DNA of 64,000 bases. Source: Robinsoniella sp. Its GTDB lineage: Bacteria; Bacillota; Clostridia; Lachnospirales; Lachnospiraceae. Below are positions 45,428 to 55,362 of this stretch, in pieces; the first letter of the stretch is position 1; every line of letters starts with the position of its first letter. Location: NCBI GenBank assembly GCA_023664735.1, contig JAMPFB010000007.1, positions 1 to 64,000 on the forward strand. The letters run 5' to 3'. The position numbers and the translations under genes are program-made. The notes beneath the pieces were generated by a model. It had not been told where the DNA came from. It worked only from the letters and a program-made list of their open reading frames with translations, and made no database searches.

Positions 45428-48400
45428 TTATCTTTTTCCGTATTTTGTCTGTGGTTCTGCTACCATCATAGATTTGCCGTTCCCGTTTTCATATGAAACA
45501 GAATTCTTACTGAAATTTACAATGTTACTATCTCCACTTTCCATATCATTATTATCAGTCCAAAGCTCACACTGTGTCATAACAGTTTGTACCGCATCAT
45601 CCATTCCTTCTGGTGGATATTTGTGTTTCTTAAGGAGTTTCTTAATCATCATGCGCATCTTGGCTCGTGCCGAATCACGTTTCTGCCAGTCAATCGTACG
45701 ATTTTTACGAAGTGTATCTGCAAGTTCCTTTGTAATGGCAATCAATTCTTCATTTTCATAAAAATCCTTTATTGCCTGCGGCTTTGTAAGTGCATCATAA
45801 AACGCAAGCTCATCTGCCGTAAGCCCAAGCTTATCCCCTTCCTTTTGTGCCGCTGCAATCTGTTTTGCCAGATTAAGAAGCTCCTCTATTACCTGCTCAT
45901 TCGTAAGCATGCCATTTAAATACCTGTTCATGGCTTCCTGTATTATTTCGCTGAATTTTTCTGATTTCACAACATTAGTTCTTCTATATATATGCACCTG
46001 TTCAGCTATCAATTTTTTTAACAGTTCTACTGCAAGATTCTTCTCTTTCATTTTAGATATTTCCTCTAAAAACTTCGGATCAAAAAGAGAAAAATCCTTA
46101 GATATGTCAGAGAAAAGATTGATTACCCCGTCACTCTTAATACTTGCCTTTAATAATTCGTTTATTCTTGCATTCATCTCTGGCAATGAAATTTTCTTTC
46201 CCTGTCCCTGATTTATAAATCGCATAACAAGAACACGTATTGATTCAAAGAATGCGGCTTCAACGCGAAGTGATTCTTCTACTAACGATGAGCACAACGA
46301 CAATGCCTGCCTTAAAAGCAGAGCCTCTTTCAAAAACTCCGTTTTCTCCTTTTCTTTATCCGGTGCGACAATAAAGTTCATTCCCATGCTGATTGTTTTT
46401 GACCTTTCAAAATCACTGCCCGAAATAAACTTTGAATAATCGTAACCATGGAAGAAATCTCGACAGATTGATAATTTCTCCAAAAATTTAGGAAATGCCA
46501 CTTTTGCTACGTCTGTATCTCCATAATTTTTCTTATCACGAGATGTATAATCATTCATAGCTTCCTTGAGAGCAGCTGCAATACCTACATAGTCAACAAC
46601 AAGTCCGCCTTCTTTATCTTTAAAAACACGATTCACTCTGGCAATTGCCTGCATCAGATTATATCCCTTCATCGGCTTATAGACATACATAGTCGCAAGT
46701 GAAGGAACATCAAAACCTGTGAGCCACATGTCAACTACGATAGCTATCTTAAATGAGCTGTCATTATCCTTAAACTTCTTTGCCAGTTCTTCCTTATGGT
46801 GCTTGTTTCCGATAATTTTTTTCCATTCTTCCGGATCTTTGTTGCTGTCTGTCATAACAACTCCAACCATTTCCGTCCAGCTCGGACGTAATTCCAGTAT
46901 CCTCTTATATATCTTCATAGCAATAGGACGTGAATATGCAACAATCATAGCCTTTCCCGTAAGCAAATTAGCTCTATTATTTTCATAGTGAGCTAAAATA
47001 TCACAAACAAGTGAGTCAATCGTCTTATCATTTCCTAAAATTGCTTCCATCTGCCCCAGTTGCTTTTTACTCTTCTCCACTACCTCCCCATCTGCATTTG
47101 AAGCCATTAAATCATATTCTGCATCAATAAGCTTTAATGTAGCCTCATCCAGCTTCAGTTTTATTACCCTGCTCTCATAATAGACAGGTCTTGTGGCTCC
47201 ATCTTCTACTGCCTGTGTCATATCGTATATATCAATATAATTACCAAAAACCTCCCTTGTGCTTCTATCTTTCATGGATATAGGTGTTCCTGTAAATCCC
47301 ACATATGTAGCATTGGGCAGACTATTCCGAATAATTCTGGCTGTTCCTACCTTTATCTTTCCTGTCTCTGTATCAACAGTTTCTTTCAAACCATATTGTC
47401 CACGATGAGCTTCATCTGCTATTACAATAATATTTCTTCTTTCTGATAGCGGCTCATCTGATTCCTCAAATTTTTGCATTGTAGTAAAAATTATTCCATT
47501 CGCTTTTCTTCCGTTCAGCCAATCTTTTAATCCAATATCATCTTTAGACGAATTAGCGCTCAATTTCCTGCATGTTGCATGTACAGGTTCCTGCCGTAAA
47601 AATTTACTACATTTTGCAAACTGCCCAAAAAGCTGGTCGTCCAAATCATTTCTATCTGTAATAATAACAATTGTCGGGCTATCCAATGCCTCCTGCAATA
47701 AATGGGCATAGAATACCATAGACAACGATTTACCTGAGCCTTGCGTATGCCAAAAAACACCACCCTTACCATCAGTCACCGTGGCTTCTTTTGCCATCTG
47801 GACTGCCTTATTTACTGCAAAATACTGATGATATCCTGCAAGTATCTTATATTTCTTCAATCCCTCATTAGAAAAGCAAATAAAATTCTTAATAATATCG
47901 AGTAATCTCCTCTTATCAAACATCCCCTCAAAAAAAGTGTCAAACTGAGCATACTGTGTATTTTCATAATTGCCATCTTTCGTTTTCCAATCCATAAAAC
48001 GATCTTCGCCAGACGTAATGGTTCCTGCCCTCGAAGTATTCAAATCACTCATAACGCAAATGCAGTTATAGATAAACATTGACGGAATTTCATGCGTGTA
48101 ATTTCTTATCTGTGCATATCCTTCTGAAGCATCTGTTTCTTCTCTTGAAGGTGATTTTAGTTCTACCAGCACAACCGGAAGCCCATTTAAAAACAAAATC
48201 ATATCCGGTCTCTTATTGCTATTTTCAATAAATGTCCACTGATTTGCTACTATAAAAGAATTATTATCCACATTTTTATAATCCACAATATATACTATAG
48301 AGGAACGCTCCTCCCCATTAACATTATATCTAACCGGTATACCATTTTGTATGTAATCCATAAACACTTCATTTTTCTGCACAAGCTCACCGTTTTCATA

Positions 48401-48607
48401 ATTTTTCAACTTGTACAAAGCATCAGAAATAGCCTCCTCCGGAAGAGATGGATTTAACCTGTATATACATTCTAAAAGAATATCATTATATAATGGGCTG
48501 TAAAAGTCACGTTCAATGTCTGGACCGTAGGTATGCTGATAACCCATATTTTGGAATAACTCTATTATGGAATTTTCGTAGTCTGCTTCTGTAAATGTTG
48601 TGGACAT
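45428..48607 (-). CDS. hsdR: Type I restriction enzyme HsdR (motor/nuclease subunit)
   Basis: A 1059-residue endonuclease and DNA translocase. The N-terminal nuclease has Asp135, Glu149 and Lys151 (RPDMILF, VELKSPS). The helicase part has HTQGSGKSLSM near 285, ADEAHRGQYG near 397, GFTGTPI, and a motif VI with QAIARVNR. A helical C-terminal domain would bind the HsdM2S core. ATG at 48607 follows AGGTGAT. It starts 5 bp after the FRG gene, and hsdS lies about 8.6 kb upstream, so the system is split. No hsdM is in the window. Confidence 0.95.
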   Translation of the reverse strand: MSTTFTEADYENSIIELFQNMGYQHTYGPDIERDFYSPLYNDILLECIYRLNPSLPEEAISDALYKLKNYENGELVQKNEVFMDYIQNGIPVRYNVNGEERSSIVYIVDYKNVDNNSFIVANQWTFIENSNKRPDMILFLNGLPVVLVELKSPSREETDASEGYAQIRNYTHEIPSMFIYNCICVMSDLNTSRAGTITSGEDRFMDWKTKDGNYENTQYAQFDTFFEGMFDKRRLLDIIKNFICFSNEGLKKYKILAGYHQYFAVNKAVQMAKEATVTDGKGGVFWHTQGSGKSLSMVFYAHLLQEALDSPTIVIITDRNDLDDQLFGQFAKCSKFLRQEPVHATCRKLSANSSKDDIGLKDWLNGRKANGIIFTTMQKFEESDEPLSERRNIIVIADEAHRGQYGLKETVDTETGKIKVGTARIIRNSLPNATYVGFTGTPISMKDRSTREVFGNYIDIYDMTQAVEDGATRPVYYESRVIKLKLDEATLKLIDAEYDLMASNADGEVVEKSKKQLGQMEAILGNDKTIDSLVCDILAHYENNRANLLTGKAMIVAYSRPIAMKIYKRILELRPSWTEMVGVVMTDSNKDPEEWKKIIGNKHHKEELAKKFKDNDSSFKIAIVVDMWLTGFDVPSLATMYVYKPMKGYNLMQAIARVNRVFKDKEGGLVVDYVGIAAALKEAMNDYTSRDKKNYGDTDVAKVAFPKFLEKLSICRDFFHGYDYSKFISGSDFERSKTISMGMNFIVAPDKEKEKTEFLKEALLLRQALSLCSSLVEESLRVEAAFFESIRVLVMRFINQGQGKKISLPEMNARINELLKASIKSDGVINLFSDISKDFSLFDPKFLEEISKMKEKNLAVELLKKLIAEQVHIYRRTNVVKSEKFSEIIQEAMNRYLNGMLTNEQVIEELLNLAKQIAAAQKEGDKLGLTADELAFYDALTKPQAIKDFYENEELIAITKELADTLRKNRTIDWQKRDSARAKMRMMIKKLLKKHKYPPEGMDDAVQTVMTQCELWTDNNDMESGDSNIVNFSKNSVSYENGNGKSMMVAEPQTKYGKR

Positions 48608-48612
48608 ATATA

Positions 48613-49974
48613 TCACCTCACTGTATGCTTTTCAATAACCGTTTTAATAATATCGCTCGATGTTTTTTCTGCATCTTCTTTGGAATATTGATTATCCTTT
48701 AACTTTTTACATATTAAAATCTTAATTCTACTCAAAACACTATCCCGTTTAATCCAATCCACTTCGTGATTGCTATTAAATATCGTCATAATCTCATATG
48801 TGATTGAATCATCTAATTGCATTGTATTTAAAACTTCTTTTACTATACTTTGATTATATTCAATATTCCCTGAAATACCTTCTTTTTGCTCCTGTACTAC
48901 CCTCTGGAACTTTTCAAAATATGATACAGCTCTTCTTTGTTGTTCATTGTGCTTACGTATATATTTAAGCTGATACTCTAACTCAGGAAATAAATTCGCT
49001 TCGCTAATATTGCAATGCTCCAGTTCTATTCTTATCTTCTCCTTATTAGCATCAGCAATATAAAAAAATGTTTTATTGAATTCTTCCCTTAGATTTGACT
49101 CAGCTTTTGTAACTACTGCATCCTGCAGCTTTTCTCCTTTATTAATCACGTTGAATTTTCCGGGTAATAAAAATGCACCACTTTGCCTAATCAATCTATC
49201 ATTATTCATAATTGGAAGTACCGTACACACTTCTTGACAAATATGTATAAATTCCAACACTCCCTTTTCATCAGACCATCTCTTTGCCTGCTCATCACTT
49301 ATTACTTCATCTTCCCTCAATTGTTGAACAATCTGCTTTATTGTATGATTATCATTTAGGTCATAACTTGCTAAACTGGAAATAATCTTTACATCCAAAT
49401 CGTTATATTTTAGTTGCACATTCTCTTCTTTAAAATATACAATCCCTTGTGGGCACATTTTTTCTATATCTTTAGACTCTGGATTTATATATTCTTCCTC
49501 TCCATAATGTTCACACGCAAAATAAAGAGCCACTAAAGGGTTAGTTGTCACATCAAGCAATCTGGTACACATACCATAATGCTGATATTTTTCCATGATT
49601 TCAAAACTATCTCCAAGATTAACAAATTCATTCGGGATTTGCCGCAATGGTTCTGACATTAAGTGATGCTCAACACTAAGCATATTGTCTCTAAAAATAC
49701 TTGGCTTAATATCCCAATAATCCACAGCCTGTCCTCTAAAAAATAGTTGGGCATTATAATCATTCTTTTGCTCATTCAGTCTACTTATTTCTCTCATGTA
49801 TTCATCAACAGAAGATATTTCTATTCCATCATCTGTATTTAAAACAATCTGCATAGAAAACTCCTCGCCATAGAAATAATTTCTACCAGTACTCGCACCC
49901 ATTAGGGCAAAAACAATATCATTTACTTTTTCATCATCTACTGATTTTGAATCTTGCAAATCATTTATCCACAA
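48613..49974 (-). CDS. FRG-domain protein
   Basis: A 453-residue protein with an FRG domain at about 40-240: QLFFRGQAVDYWDIKPSIFR, then HYGMCTRLLDVTTNPLVALYFAC. The name comes from the FRG tripeptide. These domains occur in many defence loci, and their biochemical activity is not settled. The C-terminal 200 residues are helical and unrecognised. The start is TTG at 49974 behind GGAG; a shorter start is possible. It is directly upstream of hsdR and probably in the same transcript, so it may be an accessory or alternative effector of the restriction system. Confidence 0.8.
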   Translation of the reverse strand: MWINDLQDSKSVDDEKVNDIVFALMGASTGRNYFYGEEFSMQIVLNTDDGIEISSVDEYMREISRLNEQKNDYNAQLFFRGQAVDYWDIKPSIFRDNMLSVEHHLMSEPLRQIPNEFVNLGDSFEIMEKYQHYGMCTRLLDVTTNPLVALYFACEHYGEEEYINPESKDIEKMCPQGIVYFKEENVQLKYNDLDVKIISSLASYDLNDNHTIKQIVQQLREDEVISDEQAKRWSDEKGVLEFIHICQEVCTVLPIMNNDRLIRQSGAFLLPGKFNVINKGEKLQDAVVTKAESNLREEFNKTFFYIADANKEKIRIELEHCNISEANLFPELEYQLKYIRKHNEQQRRAVSYFEKFQRVVQEQKEGISGNIEYNQSIVKEVLNTMQLDDSITYEIMTIFNSNHEVDWIKRDSVLSRIKILICKKLKDNQYSKEDAEKTSSDIIKTVIEKHTVR

Positions 49975-49983
49975 TATCTCCGC

Positions 49984-50408
49984 TTAATTTAAATTTTTCT
50001 TCTCCATATCAGAAATACCCGTCAAATCTCTAATATCCTCAAAATACCAATCATCACATTCGTCAAAATATATACATTCTTTTCTCTTCTTAAATATACG
50101 AAATGGACTACTTTCAGAGTTATCATATATATGGCAAATATCACAAACTTTTATCAAATCCTTAACCAACTCCAAGGCTTTATCATATCTTGCAATAATT
50201 TTTTCTTCTGCACACCATGCCCACCAGTTTCTACTCTCGCCCTCACACGCCAGATATTAATCATAGGATCTGCTGTCAGAATATAATAACAGCGAATAAA
50301 ATAGCCTTTTTCCTTTGCCCTCTTTAGTAGTTTTAAGTTACGTTCTGTCGAAAGTACTGTTTCAAAACAAAATTCTTTCAATTGTTCTATATAATCTTCT
50401 CTTTTCAT
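49984..50408 (-). pseudogene. Zeta-toxin-like remnant, frameshifted
   Basis: Two overlapping frames make one broken gene. The first reads MKREDYIEQLKEF, then FETVLSTERNLKLLKRAKEK and a region ending GGHGV. One base, probably a C, is missing at 50210/50211. Restoring it gives GGHGVPEEKIIARYDKAL and joins the second frame (ELVKDLIKVCDICHIYDN). This is the C-terminal half of a zeta-like kinase toxin; the P-loop half is gone. The first seven residues and leader match the antitoxin-like gene at 55362-55583, so a deletion fused antitoxin start to toxin end. Confidence 0.75.
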
Positions 50409-50446
50409 GCTAATACCTTCTTTCTTCATAAACGTAAGTTAATCCT

Positions 50447-52804
50447 TTACAAGTCCCATACATTTACAGACCGATTTCCCAGACCGTACTTTTCATATTT
50501 ATAACGGATATAATCCGAAAAATTTTCTTCATGTGTAGACAAAATAAACTGATACTCTTTAAAATCAGTCCTTAAAACTTCACAAAAGGACGCAATGTTT
50601 AATTCATCCATTGTTTGGATTGGATCGTCAATAAACATACACCTTATTCTATCCTGCGCATATATTTTATTTAACGTCAGTGCAATGGCAATAGTCACAG
50701 CAGACAATTGCCCGGAACTTAAAGTATACAATATATCGTGTCCTTTTCTTCCTTCTGCTTCAAAGCGGATTTTCTCACCGCCAATGGTATTCATCCATAT
50801 GCCCAAACCACCCTGATAATTTTGTAAAATTCTTCCTGTATATAAATAAAAAGGAATTTTTAATTGACTTACTAATTTTTCCCTATATATGCGCAGTTCA
50901 TCTTTTACTTTATCACGCAACTCCTTCAAGTTTTTCTCTGATGCCACTATCTTTTCTACCCTTTTGCCTATTTGTTCCAACTCCTTTTCCTGCGCTGATA
51001 GTGTTTTTTTTACTTTTCCATAGTATTCCTGTTCAATATAGAATAACTTTTTATGCTCATCTTCCTCAGAAATATATTTCACAGAATCTTGCTGATCGTT
51101 ATAATCCAATGTCAAAACATCCTTATATTGATACTTATCCCTATTACTATAGTATTCATCTGGCAACATAGATTTGTGTTCTTTTAATATATCAGTAAAT
51201 TGTCCTACAATCTCATCTGCTTTACCTAATTGTTCTTTTCCAATCATGCAGTCTATAGGAACTTCATAATTTATGCAATTATCATAAAATTTTCTGTAGT
51301 CTCGCACTATCGGTTCCCAATCCTCATATATCCGCCGACAAATATGATTCTCATAACACGTATTCTGCCCCAAATATTTCTTGATCTCTTCCTTGCAGTA
51401 TAAATCATAAATTTCCTTCAAAACATTTATCTTCTGGTCTATCAGCCTCTGAAAGTCTCCCTTTCCACGTTCAATCACTTGCCGATATGTATCCAATTTT
51501 TCTATTACTTCTAAACTATCTTTATATGGATTTCCACACAACGGGCATTTACTGTCCGATAACCCTTCATATCCTTTCTTTTGCCATGTTTCCCATTCTT
51601 CTTTTATCCTTTTCTGTAGTTTAACAATGCTATCTCTAGCTCCATCTTCTTCTTTAATATTCTTCCTATAATTCTTAATGTCATTTTTTGCCTGTAATAC
51701 TTGTTCTAAATCTAATTCTAAATTCAAATATTCTTTTAGCTGTTCATAATCATATTGTTCATAATCATAATCCCCATTTTCTAGTTCTGCCTGCTTTAAA
51801 AGTTTTTCAATGTTGTAATATTTCTGCATTTCTGCTTTTAAACCTTCCAAATCATCTATGAAAGCATTTAAATAAAGATACTGTTTCAGCCTTTCATTAT
51901 CCTTTATCCGATCTTCAATCCAGCTATTTTTTATGTCTTTCTTATAGAGTTCAATTTCTCTGGAAAACATTCCTGCAGACTGGATACGTCTTTTCACTTC
52001 TTTCAATTTTTCCTGATTTTCTATTACAGGATGTTCCTGATTCCATACAGGAGAACATGCCGAATTTTCAATTAAATCTTTATAATCTATATGGGAGTCA
52101 TTGCCTTTCCCCTCCATTTCTTCTTTCATTTTTTCAACGACCTGCTTTTTACTTTCAAGCTCTTTTGAATGTTTCTTATCCAAATTCTTCAACAATTTCA
52201 AACATTTTTCAATCTTTTGATAATTTTGTTCTTCTTCCTCGATTCCAAACAATTTTTGTATTTCACTGCTTCTTTCATTCTCCGACCTTGATAAAAACCT
52301 CAGTCTGTCCTCCTGCGCTATATAATAAAATTGATTATAGTAACTCAGAATATTTTCCCCAATACATCTTGTTATTTCTTTATTTGCATTGCTCACAGTT
52401 TCATCGTTACAAATAACATCTCCGTTTATAGTCACAGTTGTATGCGTTCTATCTTCTATTTTTGAAGGATTATTTTCCGCTCCTTTTCCTTTATACAACT
52501 TCCTTATAATTTCAAGCTGTTCTTTCTCTGTGCAAAGAACCCCTTTTACATATGTTTCCGTTCCATCAGATGGATTTTTTATCATACAATCCTCATCAAA
52601 TCCTATGTTTGATTTACTTATTCCATTTTCAGAAACCCTTCGCACATTTCCGGTAAATAAATATTCCAATGCATCAAACGTACTTGTTTTGCCATACCCA
52701 TTCGGTCCGTCAAGCATGACAAGATTCATGCTTTCCATCTCTATCTCTGCATGTGCAAATAATTTAAAATTATGCATTACCAGTTTTTCAAGACGATACC
52801 TCAT
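50447..52804 (-). CDS. ABC-3C ATPase (SMC/RecN-like)
   Basis: A 785-residue ABC ATPase with long coiled coils. Walker A is GPNGYGKTS at residues 33-41. A zinc hook CPLCG lies near 419. The signature LSSGQLSA lies near 694, and Walker B with CMFIDDPIQTMD near 721. The ATG overlaps the stop of the middle-component gene as ATGA and has GGAGG upstream. It is the last gene of a three-gene set that matches ABC-three-component defence systems, where the ATPase senses DNA and triggers an effector. The call of this system rests on gene order and motifs. Confidence 0.85.
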   Translation of the reverse strand: MRYRLEKLVMHNFKLFAHAEIEMESMNLVMLDGPNGYGKTSTFDALEYLFTGNVRRVSENGISKSNIGFDEDCMIKNPSDGTETYVKGVLCTEKEQLEIIRKLYKGKGAENNPSKIEDRTHTTVTINGDVICNDETVSNANKEITRCIGENILSYYNQFYYIAQEDRLRFLSRSENERSSEIQKLFGIEEEEQNYQKIEKCLKLLKNLDKKHSKELESKKQVVEKMKEEMEGKGNDSHIDYKDLIENSACSPVWNQEHPVIENQEKLKEVKRRIQSAGMFSREIELYKKDIKNSWIEDRIKDNERLKQYLYLNAFIDDLEGLKAEMQKYYNIEKLLKQAELENGDYDYEQYDYEQLKEYLNLELDLEQVLQAKNDIKNYRKNIKEEDGARDSIVKLQKRIKEEWETWQKKGYEGLSDSKCPLCGNPYKDSLEVIEKLDTYRQVIERGKGDFQRLIDQKINVLKEIYDLYCKEEIKKYLGQNTCYENHICRRIYEDWEPIVRDYRKFYDNCINYEVPIDCMIGKEQLGKADEIVGQFTDILKEHKSMLPDEYYSNRDKYQYKDVLTLDYNDQQDSVKYISEEDEHKKLFYIEQEYYGKVKKTLSAQEKELEQIGKRVEKIVASEKNLKELRDKVKDELRIYREKLVSQLKIPFYLYTGRILQNYQGGLGIWMNTIGGEKIRFEAEGRKGHDILYTLSSGQLSAVTIAIALTLNKIYAQDRIRCMFIDDPIQTMDELNIASFCEVLRTDFKEYQFILSTHEENFSDYIRYKYEKYGLGNRSVNVWDL

Positions 52805-53553
52805 TGCGCTTCCTCCACACACCATTTACTTAAAATGCCATCTATCTGTTCTTCCGAATAGTCCTTTATTTCTTCAATTTCCTTCATATCCATTTCTTTT
52901 ATATCGCTCCAGATTGCCTTATGTTTTTCTTTCAAACCTTTCTCTATTTCCTCCATCAAATTTGACTTATCCTGCTTTTTTACAATATCTACAGGCAGAA
53001 ACGGAAGCTTAATAAATAATTTCATAACAAATTTGATGCCCTCATCGTTAAAATCCGCCTCACCTTCCTGCAGTTTATTCATAACCAACTTCATATAATC
53101 CCATATCTTGCTTATTTCCGTTCGGCTTTCAAGGAATTTTATTTCCTTTTGAGTGTAAGTTAAGACAAATTTCTTAAAACAATATGGATCTTCTTCAATC
53201 TTCAGCACCTCTTTCTCCAAACTTTCCTTCATACTAGCGTTTACGCAAAGCAAAAGTGACACATTTTTATCAAATTCAGGTTCTAATTTATCTTCTAGCA
53301 CCAGAAAATCTTTATATATCTGCCTTTGTTTCATTCCTATGTTTAAACTCTGTATCTCTGTCTCCCCAACATCTAACACCAAAATATACTGTATATGCTT
53401 ACCTATAGATTTGTATAATTCATACTTGAATGTTTTTCCGTTTTTCCACCTCCCTATATTATGTCTGATGTCTTCTGTTATACTAACAATCTCATAATCA
53501 TTATTTTTCAAAATCATTTCTATCCAATCATATATTCTCTTTATCTGTGCCAT
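52801..53553 (-). CDS. ABC-3C middle component
   Basis: A 250-residue protein, helical and charged, without a motif I can name on its own. Small, poorly conserved proteins in this position, between the effector and the ATPase genes, are the middle component of ABC-three-component systems. It overlaps the ATPase gene by 4 bp and follows the effector by 17 bp. The start is ATG at 53553 with GGGAG close by. Confidence 0.65.
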   Translation of the reverse strand: MAQIKRIYDWIEMILKNNDYEIVSITEDIRHNIGRWKNGKTFKYELYKSIGKHIQYILVLDVGETEIQSLNIGMKQRQIYKDFLVLEDKLEPEFDKNVSLLLCVNASMKESLEKEVLKIEEDPYCFKKFVLTYTQKEIKFLESRTEISKIWDYMKLVMNKLQEGEADFNDEGIKFVMKLFIKLPFLPVDIVKKQDKSNLMEEIEKGLKEKHKAIWSDIKEMDMKEIEEIKDYSEEQIDGILSKWCVEEAQ

Positions 53554-53570
53554 ACTCCCTATACATCCTC

Positions 53571-55091
53571 TTATTTGTATTTTTTTATAAACTTATCTGC
53601 ATCTACCATGCTTACATCCTTTTTCTCCGTAATCTTTAAATAAGACCATTCATCCGGCTCCCTAGTTGATTCTACCAGTTTTCTACACATTTCATCAATT
53701 CTTATATTTTCTCCTCCCTGATTGGAAACAATCAAAGTATCAATTTCCATTCTTTCCTTTGCAAATTCTCTGTTGTTCATAATTTTACTGCATATCTCAT
53801 CTACCGTACCATTATCTGTCAGCCCTCTAAGAATCCCTTTTTTTCCATTTCTTGACACTTGAATATCTGTCAGCAAGCAATTCTTCTCGCCTTTCTGATA
53901 CACTATTTTAGCATTATGGATAATCTTTGCCATTTCCATATTGTTCAATGTATAGAAAAAACTGTCCATAAGACCATCTTCTTTTACGATATTACTGTCT
54001 TCATCCAGCATTTTATTGACATGCGGCGACATTAAATGAAATACTGCTTCCAGTTCTTGATTAGACAAATTCTTAAACCACATTGTTTTTTCAAACAAAT
54101 CACATTGTCCGCATTTTTTATCTCCACATACATCCTCACAATATTCTTCCAGCTTTTCATAAAAGATATCTTTATTCCTCAAAATTTTATATTCTCTGCT
54201 TCCCAGACTTTTGCCATTCAAAATTTGTATTATTTCATTAAACTGGATATGTCCACCCTGTATATTTCCTTCATGGTTTTCTATTACATAACAACGAATT
54301 ATCTCTTGCAACGCATAACGATATCTGCATTCGTCTCCCTCACGCAGTTCTGCCGTCTCATTGCCCCAATATTCCCGAATCAGTTCTTCTATGCGTTCCC
54401 TTGTACTTTTTCTATCCACATTGATATGATTGCTATATTCATAATATAAAATTCTGCTTAAAAGGTTGTCCTGCGACAAATCAATCCTAGGCAACTTATC
54501 CAAATATTGTTCTATTGCATTCCTTAAATCATCTTCTCCTATTTCTGCTTCTTTCCCCACATCATCCATAGAACGGTATATTTCTTCCCATACTCCCAGC
54601 CTTTTTGTCTTAAAACTCCCATTTTCCCTGTATCTCTTCCTTAATCCCTTTACTTTCTTATCTATTTCGTTATCATCTGTAAGACATTTATTTAAATTCT
54701 TCACTGTTTCTGGAACAAACCCTTCAATTGCTGCTTTTATATCTTCAACCCAATTCTCTGTATTCAAATAATTGCTGGTATGAAGATATGCCCTTGTTTC
54801 TCTGTTCTTTTCATCTTTCTGAAGTCCTGTAGCCATCTTATATAGTGCCTCTTTATAATCATTGATTGTTTTATCTTTCGTAGCTTTTACCTGATGTGTG
54901 CTGATTCTTTTTCCCTTATAATAAATGGAGAAATCTTCTAAATCTTCCAGCATTAACTCACATTTTTCTGTTGGAAGCTCCCCTGCTATAATCATCTCCA
55001 ATGCCACGATTAAAGCAATCTGACCTTGAAATTCATACCCATCCCAACTGGCTAATGCATTTCTTGGATCTTTTTCACTTGAAGAACTCAT
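53571..55091 (-). CDS. ABC-3C effector with nuclease-like N-terminus
   Basis: A 506-residue protein. Residues 15-70 look like a PD-(D/E)xK restriction-type fold as in DUF4297/Cap4: WDGYEFQGQIALIVALEMI, a LEDLEDFSIYY strand with Asp, and THQVKATK supplying the Q-x-K motif. A helical middle with a Cys cluster at about 315-335 (CEDVCGDKKCGQCDLFE) follows. The C-terminus, HQVK-independent and helical, would be the ABC-3C C-terminal domain that contacts the ATPase. ATG at 55091 has GGAGG eight bases upstream. It is the first gene of the system. Confidence 0.75.
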   Translation of the reverse strand: MSSSSEKDPRNALASWDGYEFQGQIALIVALEMIIAGELPTEKCELMLEDLEDFSIYYKGKRISTHQVKATKDKTINDYKEALYKMATGLQKDEKNRETRAYLHTSNYLNTENWVEDIKAAIEGFVPETVKNLNKCLTDDNEIDKKVKGLRKRYRENGSFKTKRLGVWEEIYRSMDDVGKEAEIGEDDLRNAIEQYLDKLPRIDLSQDNLLSRILYYEYSNHINVDRKSTRERIEELIREYWGNETAELREGDECRYRYALQEIIRCYVIENHEGNIQGGHIQFNEIIQILNGKSLGSREYKILRNKDIFYEKLEEYCEDVCGDKKCGQCDLFEKTMWFKNLSNQELEAVFHLMSPHVNKMLDEDSNIVKEDGLMDSFFYTLNNMEMAKIIHNAKIVYQKGEKNCLLTDIQVSRNGKKGILRGLTDNGTVDEICSKIMNNREFAKERMEIDTLIVSNQGGENIRIDEMCRKLVESTREPDEWSYLKITEKKDVSMVDADKFIKKYK

Positions 55092-55160
55092 TGATAGCAC
55101 CTCCCCACTCCGTGTTGAAATTTACAATATTATTCACTTTACAGTTTCTATACAGAATAA

Positions 55161-55346
55161 TCATAGCTGTCTTATACACTCCATCAATGGCAAATATTTA
55201 TATATTCGGTAACGTTGTTTATCATTCATCTGTTGAATAATTCCAATTTTATCAAATGCATTTATCATCTTTGCCGCAGTATTATGCGTAACATTAAAAT
55301 TCTTCATAACATCTTCTATCTGAAAAACTGGTATTTCCAATTTAAA
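55161..55346 (-). pseudogene. Fic-family C-terminal winged-helix remnant
   Basis: An open frame of 61 codons without a start. It reads LEIPVFQIEDVMKNFNVTHN, then TAAKMINAFDKIGIIQQ and KQRYRIYKY, ending at a TGA complement of 55161-55163. This is the usual C-terminal DNA-binding tail of Fic proteins. The catalytic Fic domain is absent, cut off at the att-like site 55344-55362. No ribosome binding site is seen. Confidence 0.65.
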
Positions 55347-55362
55347 TCATAAACGATAATTT
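55326..55362. other. Att-like site, diverged copy
   Basis: AAATCATAAACGATAATTT (55344-55362) matches the internal junction of the 3.6-kb repeats (60358-60376) at 18 of 19 positions. The similarity continues leftward through TATTTCC and AAACT. It is followed by CAGG, similar to the CAGCA right of the last copy. It lies exactly between the Fic remnant and the antitoxin-like gene stop. Confidence 0.55.
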
